From: Croceibacterium mercuriale
Lineage (GTDB): Bacteria > Pseudomonadota > Alphaproteobacteria > Sphingomonadales > Sphingomonadaceae
Assembly (NCBI RefSeq): GCF_000802385.1
Contig: NZ_JTDN01000001.1
Coordinates: 1,433,501 to 1,497,500 of the forward strand
DNA: 64,000 nucleotides
Direction of reading: 5' to 3'
Both the position numbers and the translations under genes were made by a program. Below the pieces are notes generated by a model, which was not told the origin of the DNA, searched no databases, and saw nothing but the letters and a program-made list of their open reading frames with translations. Positions 35,500 through 44,770 of this stretch are shown piece after piece (within the stretch, counting starts at the first letter, position 1; each line of letters opens with the position of its first letter).

Positions 35500-36324
35500 A
35501 TGCGTCGCCAGATCACCGGTTTCTCCAATCCCACTGTCAAGCTGCTGCGCTCGTTGCGCGACAAGAAGCAGCGCCGCCTGCACCAGCGCTTCCTGGCAGA
35601 AGGATTGCGCCTGCTGACCGACGCGCGCGAGCATGGCCGCCTGCCGGAAATGCTGGTGATGGCCGAGGGGCGCGACGAGCACCCGCTGCTGCAGGCGCTG
35701 GAAGCCGACGTGCTGGCTGCCGGGGGCGAGGTGATCGAAACCAGCGCCGACATCCTGAGCAAGATCACCGGCAAGGACAATGCGCAGGCCGTTACCGGAG
35801 TGTTTGCGCAATGGGATACCGGCCTCGCGCAACTGGATCGTGCCGCTGCGCCGATCTGGCTGGTGGCCCAGGCGCTGCGCGATCCGGGCAATCTCGGCAC
35901 GATGCTGCGCACGGGCGATGCGGTCGGCGCCGGCGGGCTGATCCTGCTGGATGATTGCGCCGATCCGTTCGGGGTGGAGGCGGTACGCGCCAGCATGGGC
36001 GCGATCTTCACGCAGAGCCTAGCCCAGGCGAGCTGGGACGAGTTCAGCGGCTGGCTGCGGCAAGGTGACGGGCAACTGGTGGCTGCCTCTCTGGCATTCG
36101 GATCGCAGCCCTATCGCGGCGCCACATACCAGGCACCCTGCTTCGTGCTGGTCGGCAACGAGTCGCGTGGCCTGCCGGCGGAGTATGAGAGCGCGTGCGA
36201 CATGCACGTCACCATGCCGATGCGTGGGTCGGCGGACAGCCTGAACGCGGCCGTTGCAGCGGCCGTGCTGGCCTATGAAGTGCTGGCGCAGCTTTCGCCC
36301 GAGACGGCGATCAGTCCCCGCTGA
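35500..36324 (+). CDS. SpoU-family RNA 2'-O-methyltransferase
   Basis: The 274-residue enzyme has the three trefoil-knot motifs of SpoU/TrmH proteins: LRDPGNLGTMLRT near 128, LVGNESRGL near 217, and MRGSADSLNAAVAAAVLAYE near 238. The N-terminal KKQRRLHQRFLAEG is a substrate-binding L30e-like domain. It probably methylates rRNA or tRNA with S-adenosylmethionine, and the exact nucleotide cannot be assigned. Its last 14 bases overlap the end of the convergent lipoprotein gene. Confidence 0.92.
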   Translation: MRRQITGFSNPTVKLLRSLRDKKQRRLHQRFLAEGLRLLTDAREHGRLPEMLVMAEGRDEHPLLQALEADVLAAGGEVIETSADILSKITGKDNAQAVTGVFAQWDTGLAQLDRAAAPIWLVAQALRDPGNLGTMLRTGDAVGAGGLILLDDCADPFGVEAVRASMGAIFTQSLAQASWDEFSGWLRQGDGQLVAASLAFGSQPYRGATYQAPCFVLVGNESRGLPAEYESACDMHVTMPMRGSADSLNAAVAAAVLAYEVLAQLSPETAISPR

Positions 36325-37015
36325 CCAAGCTGGTGATGCTCCACCTGCCGTTGCGGCTGGAGGCGGTCAGGCGGTAGTCCACCGGACTGCGCAGGGCTTC
36401 GCTGGCGATGAAGCCGGTTCGTTCGTCCGGCAGCATGATCTGCTGGAAGGGTGCACCGGGCCGCAGCGCAGCGATCCGCACCAGATCCCAAGACACTTCG
36501 CCCAGCCGCTGCGCGTCCCCGGCGGGTGCGGCAAGTACCGGCACATTCTCACCGAGCACCAGCATGGTGGAGAACGGATCGCGGCGCCCCAGGTCCTGAT
36601 CGGCTATCCACGGGATGGTCACCCCACCCTGCTCGTTCTCAGCGCATCCGAGCGGCAGCATGGCTTCCAGTTCGGTCCAGAGGGCCTGCTCCGGATCGGC
36701 GAGCCGTTGCTGCAGTTGCGCCACGCCGCCCCCACCACCGAAATCCAGCTTGATGTCCTGAGCCGCCAGCCCCGACAGCGCGACTGCGTCACGCCGCCGC
36801 ACGGCATCCGCCAGGCTGGACCGGAAGGCCGCCGCGCCGGTGACGGTTGCACAATCATCATGCGGCGCGAACTGGCCGCGGGCCAATGCCGTGGGTTGCG
36901 CGGCCGGCTCCATCAGCTTCTCGGCGGTTTCCTCGATGGCTTCAGCAGGCGCCTCGTCCTGACGACAGGCGGCGGTCGCAGCCAGCAATGCAAGGGCGGC
37001 CAGCGCCAGTCTCAT
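36311..37015 (-). CDS. lipoprotein with SH3-like C-terminal part
   Basis: The 234-residue product has a lipoprotein signal peptide with the lipobox ATAAC (Cys17), then an acidic linker. The middle part resembles a small periplasmic domain, and the last 70 residues (VLGENVPVLAAPAGDAQRLGEV...TGFIASEALRS) look like a bacterial SH3 fold. The function is not known. It is 17 bases downstream of rmuC on the same strand and overlaps the methyltransferase gene by 14 bases tail to tail. Confidence 0.72.
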   Translation of the reverse strand: MRLALAALALLAATAACRQDEAPAEAIEETAEKLMEPAAQPTALARGQFAPHDDCATVTGAAAFRSSLADAVRRRDAVALSGLAAQDIKLDFGGGGGVAQLQQRLADPEQALWTELEAMLPLGCAENEQGGVTIPWIADQDLGRRDPFSTMLVLGENVPVLAAPAGDAQRLGEVSWDLVRIAALRPGAPFQQIMLPDERTGFIASEALRSPVDYRLTASSRNGRWSITSLVSGD

Positions 37016-37032
37016 CCGATCGTCTCCCGCCG

Positions 37033-38436
37033 TCAGGCAGGATCAACCATCCGCGCTGGTGCGGGTTCCCCGTCCGGCGGGCAATCGCCCGCCGTGTACC
37101 GCGGCGCGCTTTCCACCAGCGGCACCTCGTCCACCTCCCGCTTGCCGATTTCCACGCCCTTGTCGCGCAGCTTGCGGGCGGAGGAGAGGACGTTGCGTTC
37201 GAAGCTGCCGACGAACTTGTTGTAATTGCCGACCGCGCTTTCCAGCCCGGATCCGACCCGCTTGAGATGCTCGCCCGCAACGGCGATGCGGTCGTACAGG
37301 TCGCCCGCCAGCGTGCCGATCGCACGCGCCTCCTGCGCCAGCGCATCCTGTCGCCAGACCTGCGCCACGGTGCGGGCGATCGCCACCAGGTTGGTCGGCG
37401 TCGCCAGCAGGACCCGGCGCTCGAAAGCGTAGTCCCACAGTTCCGGATCATGCTCCAGCGCGGCGGCAACGAAGTGCTCGCCCGGCACGAACATCACGAC
37501 GTAGTCGGGAGCATCGGTGAACTGGCTCTGGTATGACTTGGCGCCCAGCTGCTGCACATGCGCCTTCATGGACCGCACATGCGCCGTCATGGCGATGCGC
37601 TTGGCCTCCTCCGTGTCGGCATGGAACGCCTCCTGATAGGCGTTCAGCGAAACCTTGGCGTCGATCACCAGCAGCTTGCCGCCCGGGATCCGCACGATCG
37701 CGTCGGGTCGCAGCCGACCCTCCTCCACCGTGACGGAGTGTTCCAGCTGGAAATCGGTGTGTTCCGCCAGGCCGCAGCTTTCCAGCAGGTTCTTCAGCTG
37801 CTGCTCGCCCCAGCGGCCACGTGCCTTGGGCGCGTTGGTCAGCGCATTGCCCAGCCGCATCGCCTCGTTGCGGACCGCCTCCTGCCCAACGCGCATTGCC
37901 TCGATCATGCCGGTCAGCTGGCCGAAGGCATCCACCCGGTTGCGCTCCAGCGTCTCGACCTGCTGTTCGTAGCTGCGCAACCGCTCCCCCACCGGCTCCA
38001 GAAGGGCGCGGATCTTCGCCTCGCTGGACCGTTCCGCATGGCCGAACCGCTCGGCCGCGCGCTCCAGGAAGCTGTCTTGCGCGCGGGACAGCACGGCGGA
38101 ACCGGTATGCTCGAACTCCTTGAGCAGCCGGTCGCGCGATTCTTCCAGCAGGCGCTTCTGCTCGGCAAAGCCGGCCGCCTGCGTCTTCAGCACCACAAGC
38201 TCCTCGCGCGTCACGTCGAGCATGTCCGAGAGCTGATCCGCCCGTGCCGCGCGAACGCTGGCCCCTTCCAGATCGACAATCGCCTGCCGAAATCTCTCCT
38301 CCAGGGCCTTTGCCTCTGCCTCCCGCTGGCCATGCCGCGTCCGCCAGTCAGCTGCCGGCCGCCCGCCGGCAAACCAGCCGACCGCCAGCCCGGCAAGCAG
38401 CGCCAGCACGATCAGCACCACGGCAAGCAGATCCAC
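37033..38436 (-). CDS. rmuC: DNA recombination protein RmuC
   Basis: RmuC limits recombination at inverted repeats and is thought to be a nuclease-like protein. The 467-residue product has an N-terminal membrane helix at about 3 to 25, a long coiled-coil to about 190, and the conserved domain with GRWGEQQLKNLLESCGL, VIDAKVSLNAY and YVVMFVPGEHF. It is divergent from fhs across 168 bases with a 9-bp inverted repeat. The lipoprotein downstream may be in the same transcript. Confidence 0.92.
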   Translation of the reverse strand: MDLLAVVLIVLALLAGLAVGWFAGGRPAADWRTRHGQREAEAKALEERFRQAIVDLEGASVRAARADQLSDMLDVTREELVVLKTQAAGFAEQKRLLEESRDRLLKEFEHTGSAVLSRAQDSFLERAAERFGHAERSSEAKIRALLEPVGERLRSYEQQVETLERNRVDAFGQLTGMIEAMRVGQEAVRNEAMRLGNALTNAPKARGRWGEQQLKNLLESCGLAEHTDFQLEHSVTVEEGRLRPDAIVRIPGGKLLVIDAKVSLNAYQEAFHADTEEAKRIAMTAHVRSMKAHVQQLGAKSYQSQFTDAPDYVVMFVPGEHFVAAALEHDPELWDYAFERRVLLATPTNLVAIARTVAQVWRQDALAQEARAIGTLAGDLYDRIAVAGEHLKRVGSGLESAVGNYNKFVGSFERNVLSSARKLRDKGVEIGKREVDEVPLVESAPRYTAGDCPPDGEPAPARMVDPA

Positions 38437-38523
38437 CCGACACCCCTTCAGCCCAAGAACACATGGGGAACGTAGCCGAGGGTGCCGGCGCTGGCAAGCA
38501 GCGGGCCGCAGGTGCGGACGTCA

Positions 38524-38554
38524 TTCGCAACCATGAAGCCGTCAGGGTTGCGAA
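38524..38554. promoter_or_regulatory. inverted repeat upstream of fhs
   Basis: TTCGCAACC at 38524-38532 pairs perfectly with GGTTGCGAA at 38546-38554, with 13 bases between. It lies about 50 bases before the fhs ATG and about 90 before the divergent rmuC start. It could be an operator or a leader hairpin. No tetrahydrofolate riboswitch pattern was seen. Confidence 0.45.
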
Positions 38555-38604
38555 ACATGGGCCGGCATCGTCTAACCCGCCCCGCAGCTTGCGCAGGAGA
38601 GTTC

Positions 38605-40266
38605 ATGCCGACCGATATCGAGATCGCCCGCCAGGCCACGCTGATGCCGATCGCGGAAGTGGCAGGCCATGCCGGCGTGCCGGAGGCAGCGCTGATCCCC
38701 TATGGTCGGTACAAGGCGAAGATCGATGTCGGCCTGCTACCAACGAAGCCGCGCGGCAAGCTGATCCTGGTGACGGCGATCAGCCCGACACCGGCGGGCG
38801 AAGACAAGACCACGACCTCCGTCGGCCTGTCCGACGCGCTGCACCGGATCGGCAGGAAGACGCTGTTATGTCTGCGCGAGCCGAGCCTGGGCCCGTGCTT
38901 CGGCGTGAAGGGTGGCGGTGCCGGCGGCGGCAGGAGCCAGGTCATGCCGATGGACGAGATCAACCTGCACTTCACGGGCGACTTCCACGCGATCACTTCC
39001 GCCCACAACCTGCTGAGCGCGATGCTGGACAACCACATATACTGGGGCAACACGCTGGAGATCGACTTGCGCCGGGTAACCTGGCGGCGGGTGCTGGACA
39101 TGAACGATCGCGCGCTGCGGCAGATCGTCGGGCCGCTCGGCGGCGTGTCCAACGGCTTCCCGCGCGAATCCGGCTTCGACATCACTGTCGCGTCGGAGAT
39201 CATGGCCATCCTGTGCCTCGCCGCGGATCTGGCCGACCTGCAGCAGCGGCTGGGCGACATCATCGTCGGCTACCGCCGCGACCGGACGCCCGTGTTCTGT
39301 CGCGACATCAAGGCCGACAGGGCGATGACAGTGCTGCTGAAGGATGCGATCCTCCCCAATCTGGTGCAGACGCTGGAGAACAATCCGGCGCTGCTGCACG
39401 GCGGCCCGTTCGCCAACATCGCCCATGGCTGCAACAGCCTGATTGCCACCAGAACCGCGCTGGCGCTGGCGGATTACGTGGTGACGGAGGCAGGCTTCGG
39501 CGCGGACCTGGGCGCCGAGAAGTTCATGGACATCAAGTGCCGCATGGGCGGGCTCGCGCCAGCGGCCGTGGTGCTGGTGGCGACGGTGCGTGCGCTGAAG
39601 ATGCATGGAGGCGTGGCGAAGAAGGATCTGAGTGCGGCGAACCCGGATGCCGTGCGCGCCGGCGCCGTGAACCTGCGCCGGCATATCGAGAATGTGCAGA
39701 AATTCGGTCTGACGCCGACGATCGCCATCAACCACTTCGACACCGACACGGACGAGGAGCTCGCCGTCATCCAGGAAATGGCCGGGCAGTTTGGCGCCGA
39801 TGCCGTCATCTGCCGCCACTGGGCCGAGGGGAGCGCGGGTGCCGAAGAGCTGGCCCGGATCGTGGCGCAAAAGGCGGATGCGGATGCGCCTGATTTCAGG
39901 CTGCTATACCCTGATGACATGAAGCTGGCCGCGAAGATCGAGACCGTCGCCACCGAAATCTATCGCGCGGGCAGCGTGGCGATCACTGAACCGGTGCGCA
40001 GGCAGCTGCAGCAATGGGAGGAGATGGGCTATGGCCAGTTCCCCGTCTGCATGGCCAAGACGCAATACAGCTTCTCCACCGACCCCGGCGCGACAGGCGC
40101 GCCGGTCGGGCACGAGATCGCCGTACGCGAGGTGCGCCTGTCGGCCGGCGCGGGTTTCGTGGTGGCGATATGCGGGGAGATCATGACCATGCCCGGCCTG
40201 CCCCGCGTACCCAGCGCCGAAAGCATCCATCTGGACGAGAACGGACAGATCGAAGGCCTGTTCTAG
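38605..40266 (+). CDS. fhs: formate-tetrahydrofolate ligase
   Basis: The enzyme makes 10-formyl-THF from formate, ATP and THF, feeding one-carbon metabolism and, via fmt in this same window, initiator tRNA formylation. The 553 residues include the second family signature [12 protein letters not shown] intact. The first signature reads [11 protein letters not shown], where the usual pattern is GIKGGAAGGGY, and the phosphate loop reads TPAGEDKTT in place of TPAGEGKTT. The overall fold-level match is strong. AGGAGAG lies before the ATG at 38605. Confidence 0.92.
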   Translation: MPTDIEIARQATLMPIAEVAGHAGVPEAALIPYGRYKAKIDVGLLPTKPRGKLILVTAISPTPAGEDKTTTSVGLSDALHRIGRKTLLCLREPSLGPCFGVKGGGAGGGRSQVMPMDEINLHFTGDFHAITSAHNLLSAMLDNHIYWGNTLEIDLRRVTWRRVLDMNDRALRQIVGPLGGVSNGFPRESGFDITVASEIMAILCLAADLADLQQRLGDIIVGYRRDRTPVFCRDIKADRAMTVLLKDAILPNLVQTLENNPALLHGGPFANIAHGCNSLIATRTALALADYVVTEAGFGADLGAEKFMDIKCRMGGLAPAAVVLVATVRALKMHGGVAKKDLSAANPDAVRAGAVNLRRHIENVQKFGLTPTIAINHFDTDTDEELAVIQEMAGQFGADAVICRHWAEGSAGAEELARIVAQKADADAPDFRLLYPDDMKLAAKIETVATEIYRAGSVAITEPVRRQLQQWEEMGYGQFPVCMAKTQYSFSTDPGATGAPVGHEIAVREVRLSAGAGFVVAICGEIMTMPGLPRVPSAESIHLDENGQIEGLF

Positions 40267-40294
40267 GCGCGCTGGCGCCTGCCTCGTTCTTGTG

Positions 40295-40331
40295 TTTACA
40301 GCCGTAGTCGATTTGACTACAAGCGTAGTCA
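40295..40331 (+). promoter_or_regulatory. tandem BlaI-type operator sites
   Basis: Two copies of a similar element, TTTACAGCCGTAGTC and GACTACAAGCGTAGTC, lie upstream of the BlaI-like gene. The second is a perfect 6-bp inverted repeat (GACTAC 40315-40320, GTAGTC 40325-40330), and another GTAGTC is at 40304-40309. BlaI/MecI repressors bind TACA/TGTA-type dyads, so autoregulation of this gene pair is likely. Confidence 0.65.
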
Positions 40332-40346
40332 CAAGAAGGAGCCACC

Positions 40347-40733
40347 GTGTCCGACCCCGACATCCAGCCTGAACGTATCAGCGACGCGGAACATGCGGTG
40401 ATGGAGGCGCTATGGACGCGGCATCCGCTGACCGCGGTGGAGGTGTGCGACCATGTCTGTGTCCAGCGCGACTGGACCATGGCCACGGTCAAGACCCTGC
40501 TGGCCCGACTCGTCACCAAGGGCGCCGTGGCGACCGAGCCGGATGGCCGCCGCTTTCTCTATTCCCCGCTGCTGGAACGACAGACCTGGGTTGGCGGAGA
40601 GTCCCGTCGGCTGGTGGATCGGCTGTTCGGCGGCAGCGCCGCCTCCCTGTTTGCGCATCTGGCGCGGGAAGAAGCGCTGGACGAGCGTGACCTGAACGAG
40701 ATTGAACGCCTGCTGCAGGAGCTGCGCCGATGA
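40347..40733 (+). CDS. BlaI/MecI family transcriptional repressor
   Basis: The 128-residue protein has the family's winged helix: ISDAEHAVMEALW near 11, VCDHVCVQRDWTMATVKTLLARLVTKGAV at about 33 to 61, and YSPLLER, then a helical dimerisation region (DRLFGGSAASLFAHLAREEALDERDL). It should repress its own operon through the sites at 40295-40331. The next gene starts within its stop codon (ATGATG), as in blaI-blaR1 pairs. No beta-lactamase is nearby. Confidence 0.92.
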   Translation: MSDPDIQPERISDAEHAVMEALWTRHPLTAVEVCDHVCVQRDWTMATVKTLLARLVTKGAVATEPDGRRFLYSPLLERQTWVGGESRRLVDRLFGGSAASLFAHLAREEALDERDLNEIERLLQELRR

Positions 40734-42304
40734 TGTCTGCCTTTGTGGAATGGCTTGCCGACACAGCCATGTGGACCGGCCTGCTGATCGCGATCATCCT
40801 GCTGGTGCGCCGTCCGGTGGCGCGGCAGTTCGGGCCCGGTCTTGCCTATGCGCTATGGGCTCTGCCACTGGCGCGACTGGTGCTGCCGCCCGTAACCCTG
40901 CCTGCCGTTCTGGCCCCGGCTGCGGCGCCGATGCCGCCAGCCTTGGCGCCCGGTCTTGCGATCCCGCCGACCATGCCGATGCCGGCCGCAATGCCGCACA
41001 CGGCGGCCGTGACCGGCTCCTCGTACCTCGTCGTGATCCTGCTCGGCCTGTGGGCGGCGGGTGCAGTCGGGTTTGTCGTCCTGCGCGTGGTCACGTACCG
41101 GCGGATGCGCCGCACCCTGCTGGCACGGGCGCGCACGGTCGGGAAGGTCGGGCGGGTCCGCCTGCTGGAGACGCCGGTGATCGATGGCCCGGTCGCCTTC
41201 GGCGTGCTGGACAAGGTCGTGGCGCTGCCGGACGGCTTCATGGACCAGCCCGATCGGCAGGCCCGCGACTTCGCCATCGCGCATGAGCTGAGCCACCATC
41301 ACGCGCATGACCTGCTCGCCAACATGGCCGCGCAACTGGTGCTGGCGCTGCACTGGTGCAATCCGCTGGCATGGTTCGGCTGGCACGCCATGCGGCAGGA
41401 TCAGGAGGCGGCGTGCGATGCGCGGGTGATGGCGGGCCGCGGCCGGGCCGAGCGGGCGTGCTATGCCGCGCTGATCGTCGGCATAGCCACGGGCCAGCGC
41501 ACGGCCTCGCCGCGGGGGCTGCCCACGGCGCTGGCCTGCCCAATGGTCGGGCCGGTGCTGGGCGAGGCCTCCATCGTGCAACGCCTGCGCAGCCTGACCC
41601 GTACGGAGGCCTCCCGCCGGCAGCGGCTGCTCGGCCGGGCACTGATCGCTGCAGGTGCGTTGGCGCTGCCGCTGACCGCATCGATCTCCTATGCGGCGGT
41701 GCAGGACGGACCGATTGCTGCCGTCCCGCCTGCCCCGGTCGCTCAACCCCGGCACCCGCATCTGCCGACGCTGGTCCACTCCATCGACCCGGATACCGCG
41801 CATGACGGGGAGATCCTGGTCACCAGCCATGCCGCCCCGGCAGAAGAGGGCGATGCCTGGGCCGCATTCGGCGCACGGATGGAGGCATATGGCCGCCAGA
41901 TGGCACTGCACGGCGCCAGCACGGAGGCAGACGCTGCCGCTATCGAGCGCGATGCCGCCGCCATGGCCAGCGATATCGAGCAGCAGTTCGCGGAGGGTGG
42001 CGCGATGCACGCTGCGATCATGCGACAGACAGCGGATGTCACGGCGCTTGCCATGGTTGAGGCGTGCGCTTCGCAAGCCGCCACCGCAGGGGCAGCCTCG
42101 ATCGAGTGTGGCAGTCCCGATCCTACCGTGACAGCCGCCAGTGCCGAGGCAAGTATCGAGGCCAATGCCCTGCGCGCCGCCCGTCGTGCGCTCATCGGAG
42201 CGCGCGCTGCCATCGCCGGCAACATGCAACTGCCGGCGCAGCAGCGGGCCGAGGTGTTGCGCGAACTGGATGCGGAGATCGCCGGCATGCAGGCCGGCAC
42301 CTGA
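40730..42304 (+). CDS. M56 (BlaR1-like) membrane metallopeptidase
   Basis: This 524-residue protein has membrane helices near residues 12 to 25, 40 to 60 and 98 to 122. The zinc motif HELSHHH comes at 185 to 191, with the third ligand likely the Glu in DQEAACDARVM. A further helix near 310 to 325 leads to an outside domain of about 200 residues rich in Ala, Asp, Glu and Met. That domain lacks the penicillin-binding SxxK, SxN and KTG motifs, so the signal is not obviously a beta-lactam. It likely cleaves the BlaI-type partner. Confidence 0.86.
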   Translation: MMSAFVEWLADTAMWTGLLIAIILLVRRPVARQFGPGLAYALWALPLARLVLPPVTLPAVLAPAAAPMPPALAPGLAIPPTMPMPAAMPHTAAVTGSSYLVVILLGLWAAGAVGFVVLRVVTYRRMRRTLLARARTVGKVGRVRLLETPVIDGPVAFGVLDKVVALPDGFMDQPDRQARDFAIAHELSHHHAHDLLANMAAQLVLALHWCNPLAWFGWHAMRQDQEAACDARVMAGRGRAERACYAALIVGIATGQRTASPRGLPTALACPMVGPVLGEASIVQRLRSLTRTEASRRQRLLGRALIAAGALALPLTASISYAAVQDGPIAAVPPAPVAQPRHPHLPTLVHSIDPDTAHDGEILVTSHAAPAEEGDAWAAFGARMEAYGRQMALHGASTEADAAAIERDAAAMASDIEQQFAEGGAMHAAIMRQTADVTALAMVEACASQAATAGAASIECGSPDPTVTAASAEASIEANALRAARRALIGARAAIAGNMQLPAQQRAEVLRELDAEIAGMQAGT

Positions 42305-42309
42305 TCCAT

Positions 42310-43188
42310 TCAGCTCAGATCCTCGCGCGGGCGTGACACGGCCGGACGCCCGGTGAGTGCCGCGCCCGCGCTGGCTGCGATCATCAGCGCGATGGCGATC
42401 CCCTGTGGCAGCGTCAGACGCTCCCCCAGCACGGCATAGCCTGCCAGCGCAGCGGTGGCGGGGGCGGCGCTGATGATCAGGCCGAACAGCCGCGGACTCA
42501 GCCGGCCGAGCGCAAACATTTCCAGCAGATACGGCAGGCAGCTCGACAGCACGGCCACCAGCATCCCCACCGCCAGCACCCACGGGTTCAGCAGCGCCGC
42601 GCCGGCATGGTCTATCCCGATCGGGACGGTGACGAGGCAGGCGATGCCGAGCCCCAGCGCCACCACCTGCTGCCCGCCGATGCGGCTGACCTGCTTGCCG
42701 AACAGTATGTATGCCGCCCAGCATGCCGCCGCCCCCAGCGCCAGCGCCACGCCGCGCCCGTCCAGCGCCGCGGAGTGGTCCGTCCACGGCACCAGCAGGG
42801 CAAGACCGACCAGCGCCACCAGGGCCCACAGCCAGTCGCCCAGCGTGCGCGAGCCGGCCAGCACCAGCACGAGCGGCCCGGTGATCTCGATCGCCACCGC
42901 AACCCCGATGGGGATGAACAGGAACGACCAGTAGATCAGCAGGTTCATCGCGCCCATGGTCAGGCCGTACAGCAGCACCCAACCCCACTGCGCCCGGCTC
43001 AGCCGTACGCGCCATGGCTTGCCCAGCGGCAGGAGCAGCAGCGCGGCGATGGCGGTGCGCAGCGCAACGATGCCTTCGAAGCCGATCGTGGCGAACATGC
43101 CCTTGGCAATTGCCGCGCCCAGATTGACGCAGCAGATCGATCCCACGATCGCCAGCGCGGCGGCAAAGACGGTGCGATCGGGGTTCAT
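42310..43188 (-). CDS. EamA/DMT transporter, RhtA-like
   Basis: The 292-residue product has ten hydrophobic segments in two repeats of five, as in the drug/metabolite transporter superfamily. The first repeat has RTAIAALLLLPLG and the second APATAALAGYAVLGERLT, typical of EamA domains and resembling the threonine/homoserine exporter RhtA. The substrate is a guess at the level of small metabolites. It converges on the M56 peptidase gene by 5 bases and precedes nothing else on its strand. Confidence 0.85.
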   Translation of the reverse strand: MNPDRTVFAAALAIVGSICCVNLGAAIAKGMFATIGFEGIVALRTAIAALLLLPLGKPWRVRLSRAQWGWVLLYGLTMGAMNLLIYWSFLFIPIGVAVAIEITGPLVLVLAGSRTLGDWLWALVALVGLALLVPWTDHSAALDGRGVALALGAAACWAAYILFGKQVSRIGGQQVVALGLGIACLVTVPIGIDHAGAALLNPWVLAVGMLVAVLSSCLPYLLEMFALGRLSPRLFGLIISAAPATAALAGYAVLGERLTLPQGIAIALMIAASAGAALTGRPAVSRPREDLS

Positions 43189-43227
43189 TGCCCGTCCCTG
43201 TATGCTGCGCCTGCGTGATGCAACGGA

Positions 43228-43599
43228 TCAATCGGCGGCGCTGTCCTTGCGTTGCTGCCACGGCCACCTGCCGTCGATCTCCACCTCCAGGCTGAAGGAC
43301 AGGAAGGTGCGAATGATCACGATCAGGCCCAGCACCAGGACGCTGTTCAGCGTCGGCTCGACCGCCACGGTGCGGATGATGTCGGCCGCGACCAGCAGCT
43401 CCAGCCCGGTCAGCACCGATCGCCCCAGAGTGCGGCGGAACGCTGGCAGGACACCATCGCGCCCCTCCGCCCCGCGCTGCACCTGGCCACGCAGCAGGCT
43501 GAGGCCGAACTGCACCGTTGCCAGCACCGCGCCCAGGATGATGGCGGCGATACCGGCCAGTTCGAACCATTGCGCCACGATGGTGGCGGTGTTCAGCAT
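43228..43599 (-). CDS. DUF1622 membrane protein
   Basis: The 123-residue product has a helix at about 10 to 30, the conserved RRTLGRSVLTGLELLVAADIIRTV near 55 to 78, and another helix at 83 to 103, a pattern that fits the DUF1622 family. The role is unknown. I start it at the ATG at 43599, since the frame further upstream adds residues that read as leader. It is 39 bases upstream of the EamA gene on the same strand and divergent from the SDR gene. Confidence 0.78.
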   Translation of the reverse strand: MLNTATIVAQWFELAGIAAIILGAVLATVQFGLSLLRGQVQRGAEGRDGVLPAFRRTLGRSVLTGLELLVAADIIRTVAVEPTLNSVLVLGLIVIIRTFLSFSLEVEIDGRWPWQQRKDSAAD

Positions 43600-43738
43600 G
43601 AAGGCTTCGCTCAGCACGGGAAGTAAATAGGTGCTGCCGATGCTTGTTCCGCCTGATTGCAGGCACACGGAGAAAAGCCGGACCTTACGGGCAGCCGCCC
43701 CGTTTCCGCTGCGAACATCCGCACATCAGGACACCACC

Positions 43739-44758
43739 ATGCCAGCCACGCCGAAGCTGAAGTCGGTCGCCGAACAGACCATCGTCATTACCGGAGCTAC
43801 CTCGGGCCATGGCCTGGCCACTGCGCAGATGGCCGCGGAAGCCGGCGCCAGGGTCATGCTCGCTGCCCGTGACGAGGATGCACTGCGCCACGCCGTCGGC
43901 GGGATCCGACAGAAGGGTGGCACGGCCGAATATGTCGTGACCGATGTCTCGCAGGTGCAGGATGTGGATCGGCTGGCCGAGGAAACGATCCTGCGGTTCG
44001 GCGGGTTCGACAGCTGGATCAACAATGCAGGTTCCGGCGCCTATGGCGAACTGGCCGAACTGTCGCTGGAAGATCACCGGCAGGTGTTCGAAACGAATTA
44101 CTGGGGCCTGGTGCACGGGTCGCTGGCGGCGCTGCGGCATCTGCAGAACCGGCCGCAGGGTGGTGCGCTGATCAATGTGGGATCGATCAATGGCGACATG
44201 GCCAGTCCGATCCTGGGCGCCTACAACGCGTCCAAGCACGCCGTGAAGGGCTTTACGGACTCGCTGCGGATCGAGGTGCTGAAGAACGGCCATCCGGTGT
44301 CGGTCACGCTGATCAAGCCGAGCGCGATCGGCACGCCCTTCCCGCAGCATGGCCGCAACATCACCGGCGAGAGCGGCCGTCTGCCACCACCGCTCTACGC
44401 GCCTGAGGTGGTCGCGCGGGCGATCCTGGATGCGGTGAGCCATCCGCGCCGGTCCGTCACGGTGGGCGGCGCCGGCAAGCTGCAGGTGCTGGCCGCCACG
44501 ATGTTGCCGAACCTGTTCGACCGTCTCGCCACCACCATGGGGCCGGTCCTGACCGACCCGAGTCGGCCGGTCGGCAACAAGGCCGGCAACCTGTACGCCC
44601 CGCAGGGGAATGACGGGGCCACGGAAGGGCGGCAGCATGGCCGCCGCTTCAGCATCTTCACCATTGCGGCTCGCCATCCGGCGGCCCTGATCGGGGTGGC
44701 CGGCGGGCTGACCGCCGGTACGATCTGGGCCGTGACGCGCGGGTTCAAACGCGCGTGA
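43739..44758 (+). CDS. short-chain dehydrogenase/reductase with C-terminal extension
   Basis: The 339-residue protein is a classical SDR: NAD(P)-binding TGATSGHGLATA at about 20 to 31, INNAG near 97, catalytic Ser in INVGSINGD, and YNASK with the active Tyr and Lys near 163 to 167. After about residue 250 a 90-residue extension follows, ending in a hydrophobic helix (PAALIGVAGGLTAGTIWAV), which may anchor it to the membrane. The substrate is unknown. Confidence 0.88.
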   Translation: MPATPKLKSVAEQTIVITGATSGHGLATAQMAAEAGARVMLAARDEDALRHAVGGIRQKGGTAEYVVTDVSQVQDVDRLAEETILRFGGFDSWINNAGSGAYGELAELSLEDHRQVFETNYWGLVHGSLAALRHLQNRPQGGALINVGSINGDMASPILGAYNASKHAVKGFTDSLRIEVLKNGHPVSVTLIKPSAIGTPFPQHGRNITGESGRLPPPLYAPEVVARAILDAVSHPRRSVTVGGAGKLQVLAATMLPNLFDRLATTMGPVLTDPSRPVGNKAGNLYAPQGNDGATEGRQHGRRFSIFTIAARHPAALIGVAGGLTAGTIWAVTRGFKRA

Positions 44759-44770
44759 AGGCCGGCCGCA

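Noticed and set aside
38437-38604. A THF riboswitch before fhs
   Set aside because: Only a 9-bp inverted repeat is present. I see none of the longer paired elements expected, and this riboswitch class is known mainly from Firmicutes.
40853-43666. A 937-codon open frame on the minus strand over the M56 peptidase and EamA genes
   Set aside because: It is a shadow frame in GC-rich DNA. The true genes on both strands have family motifs, and this frame has none.
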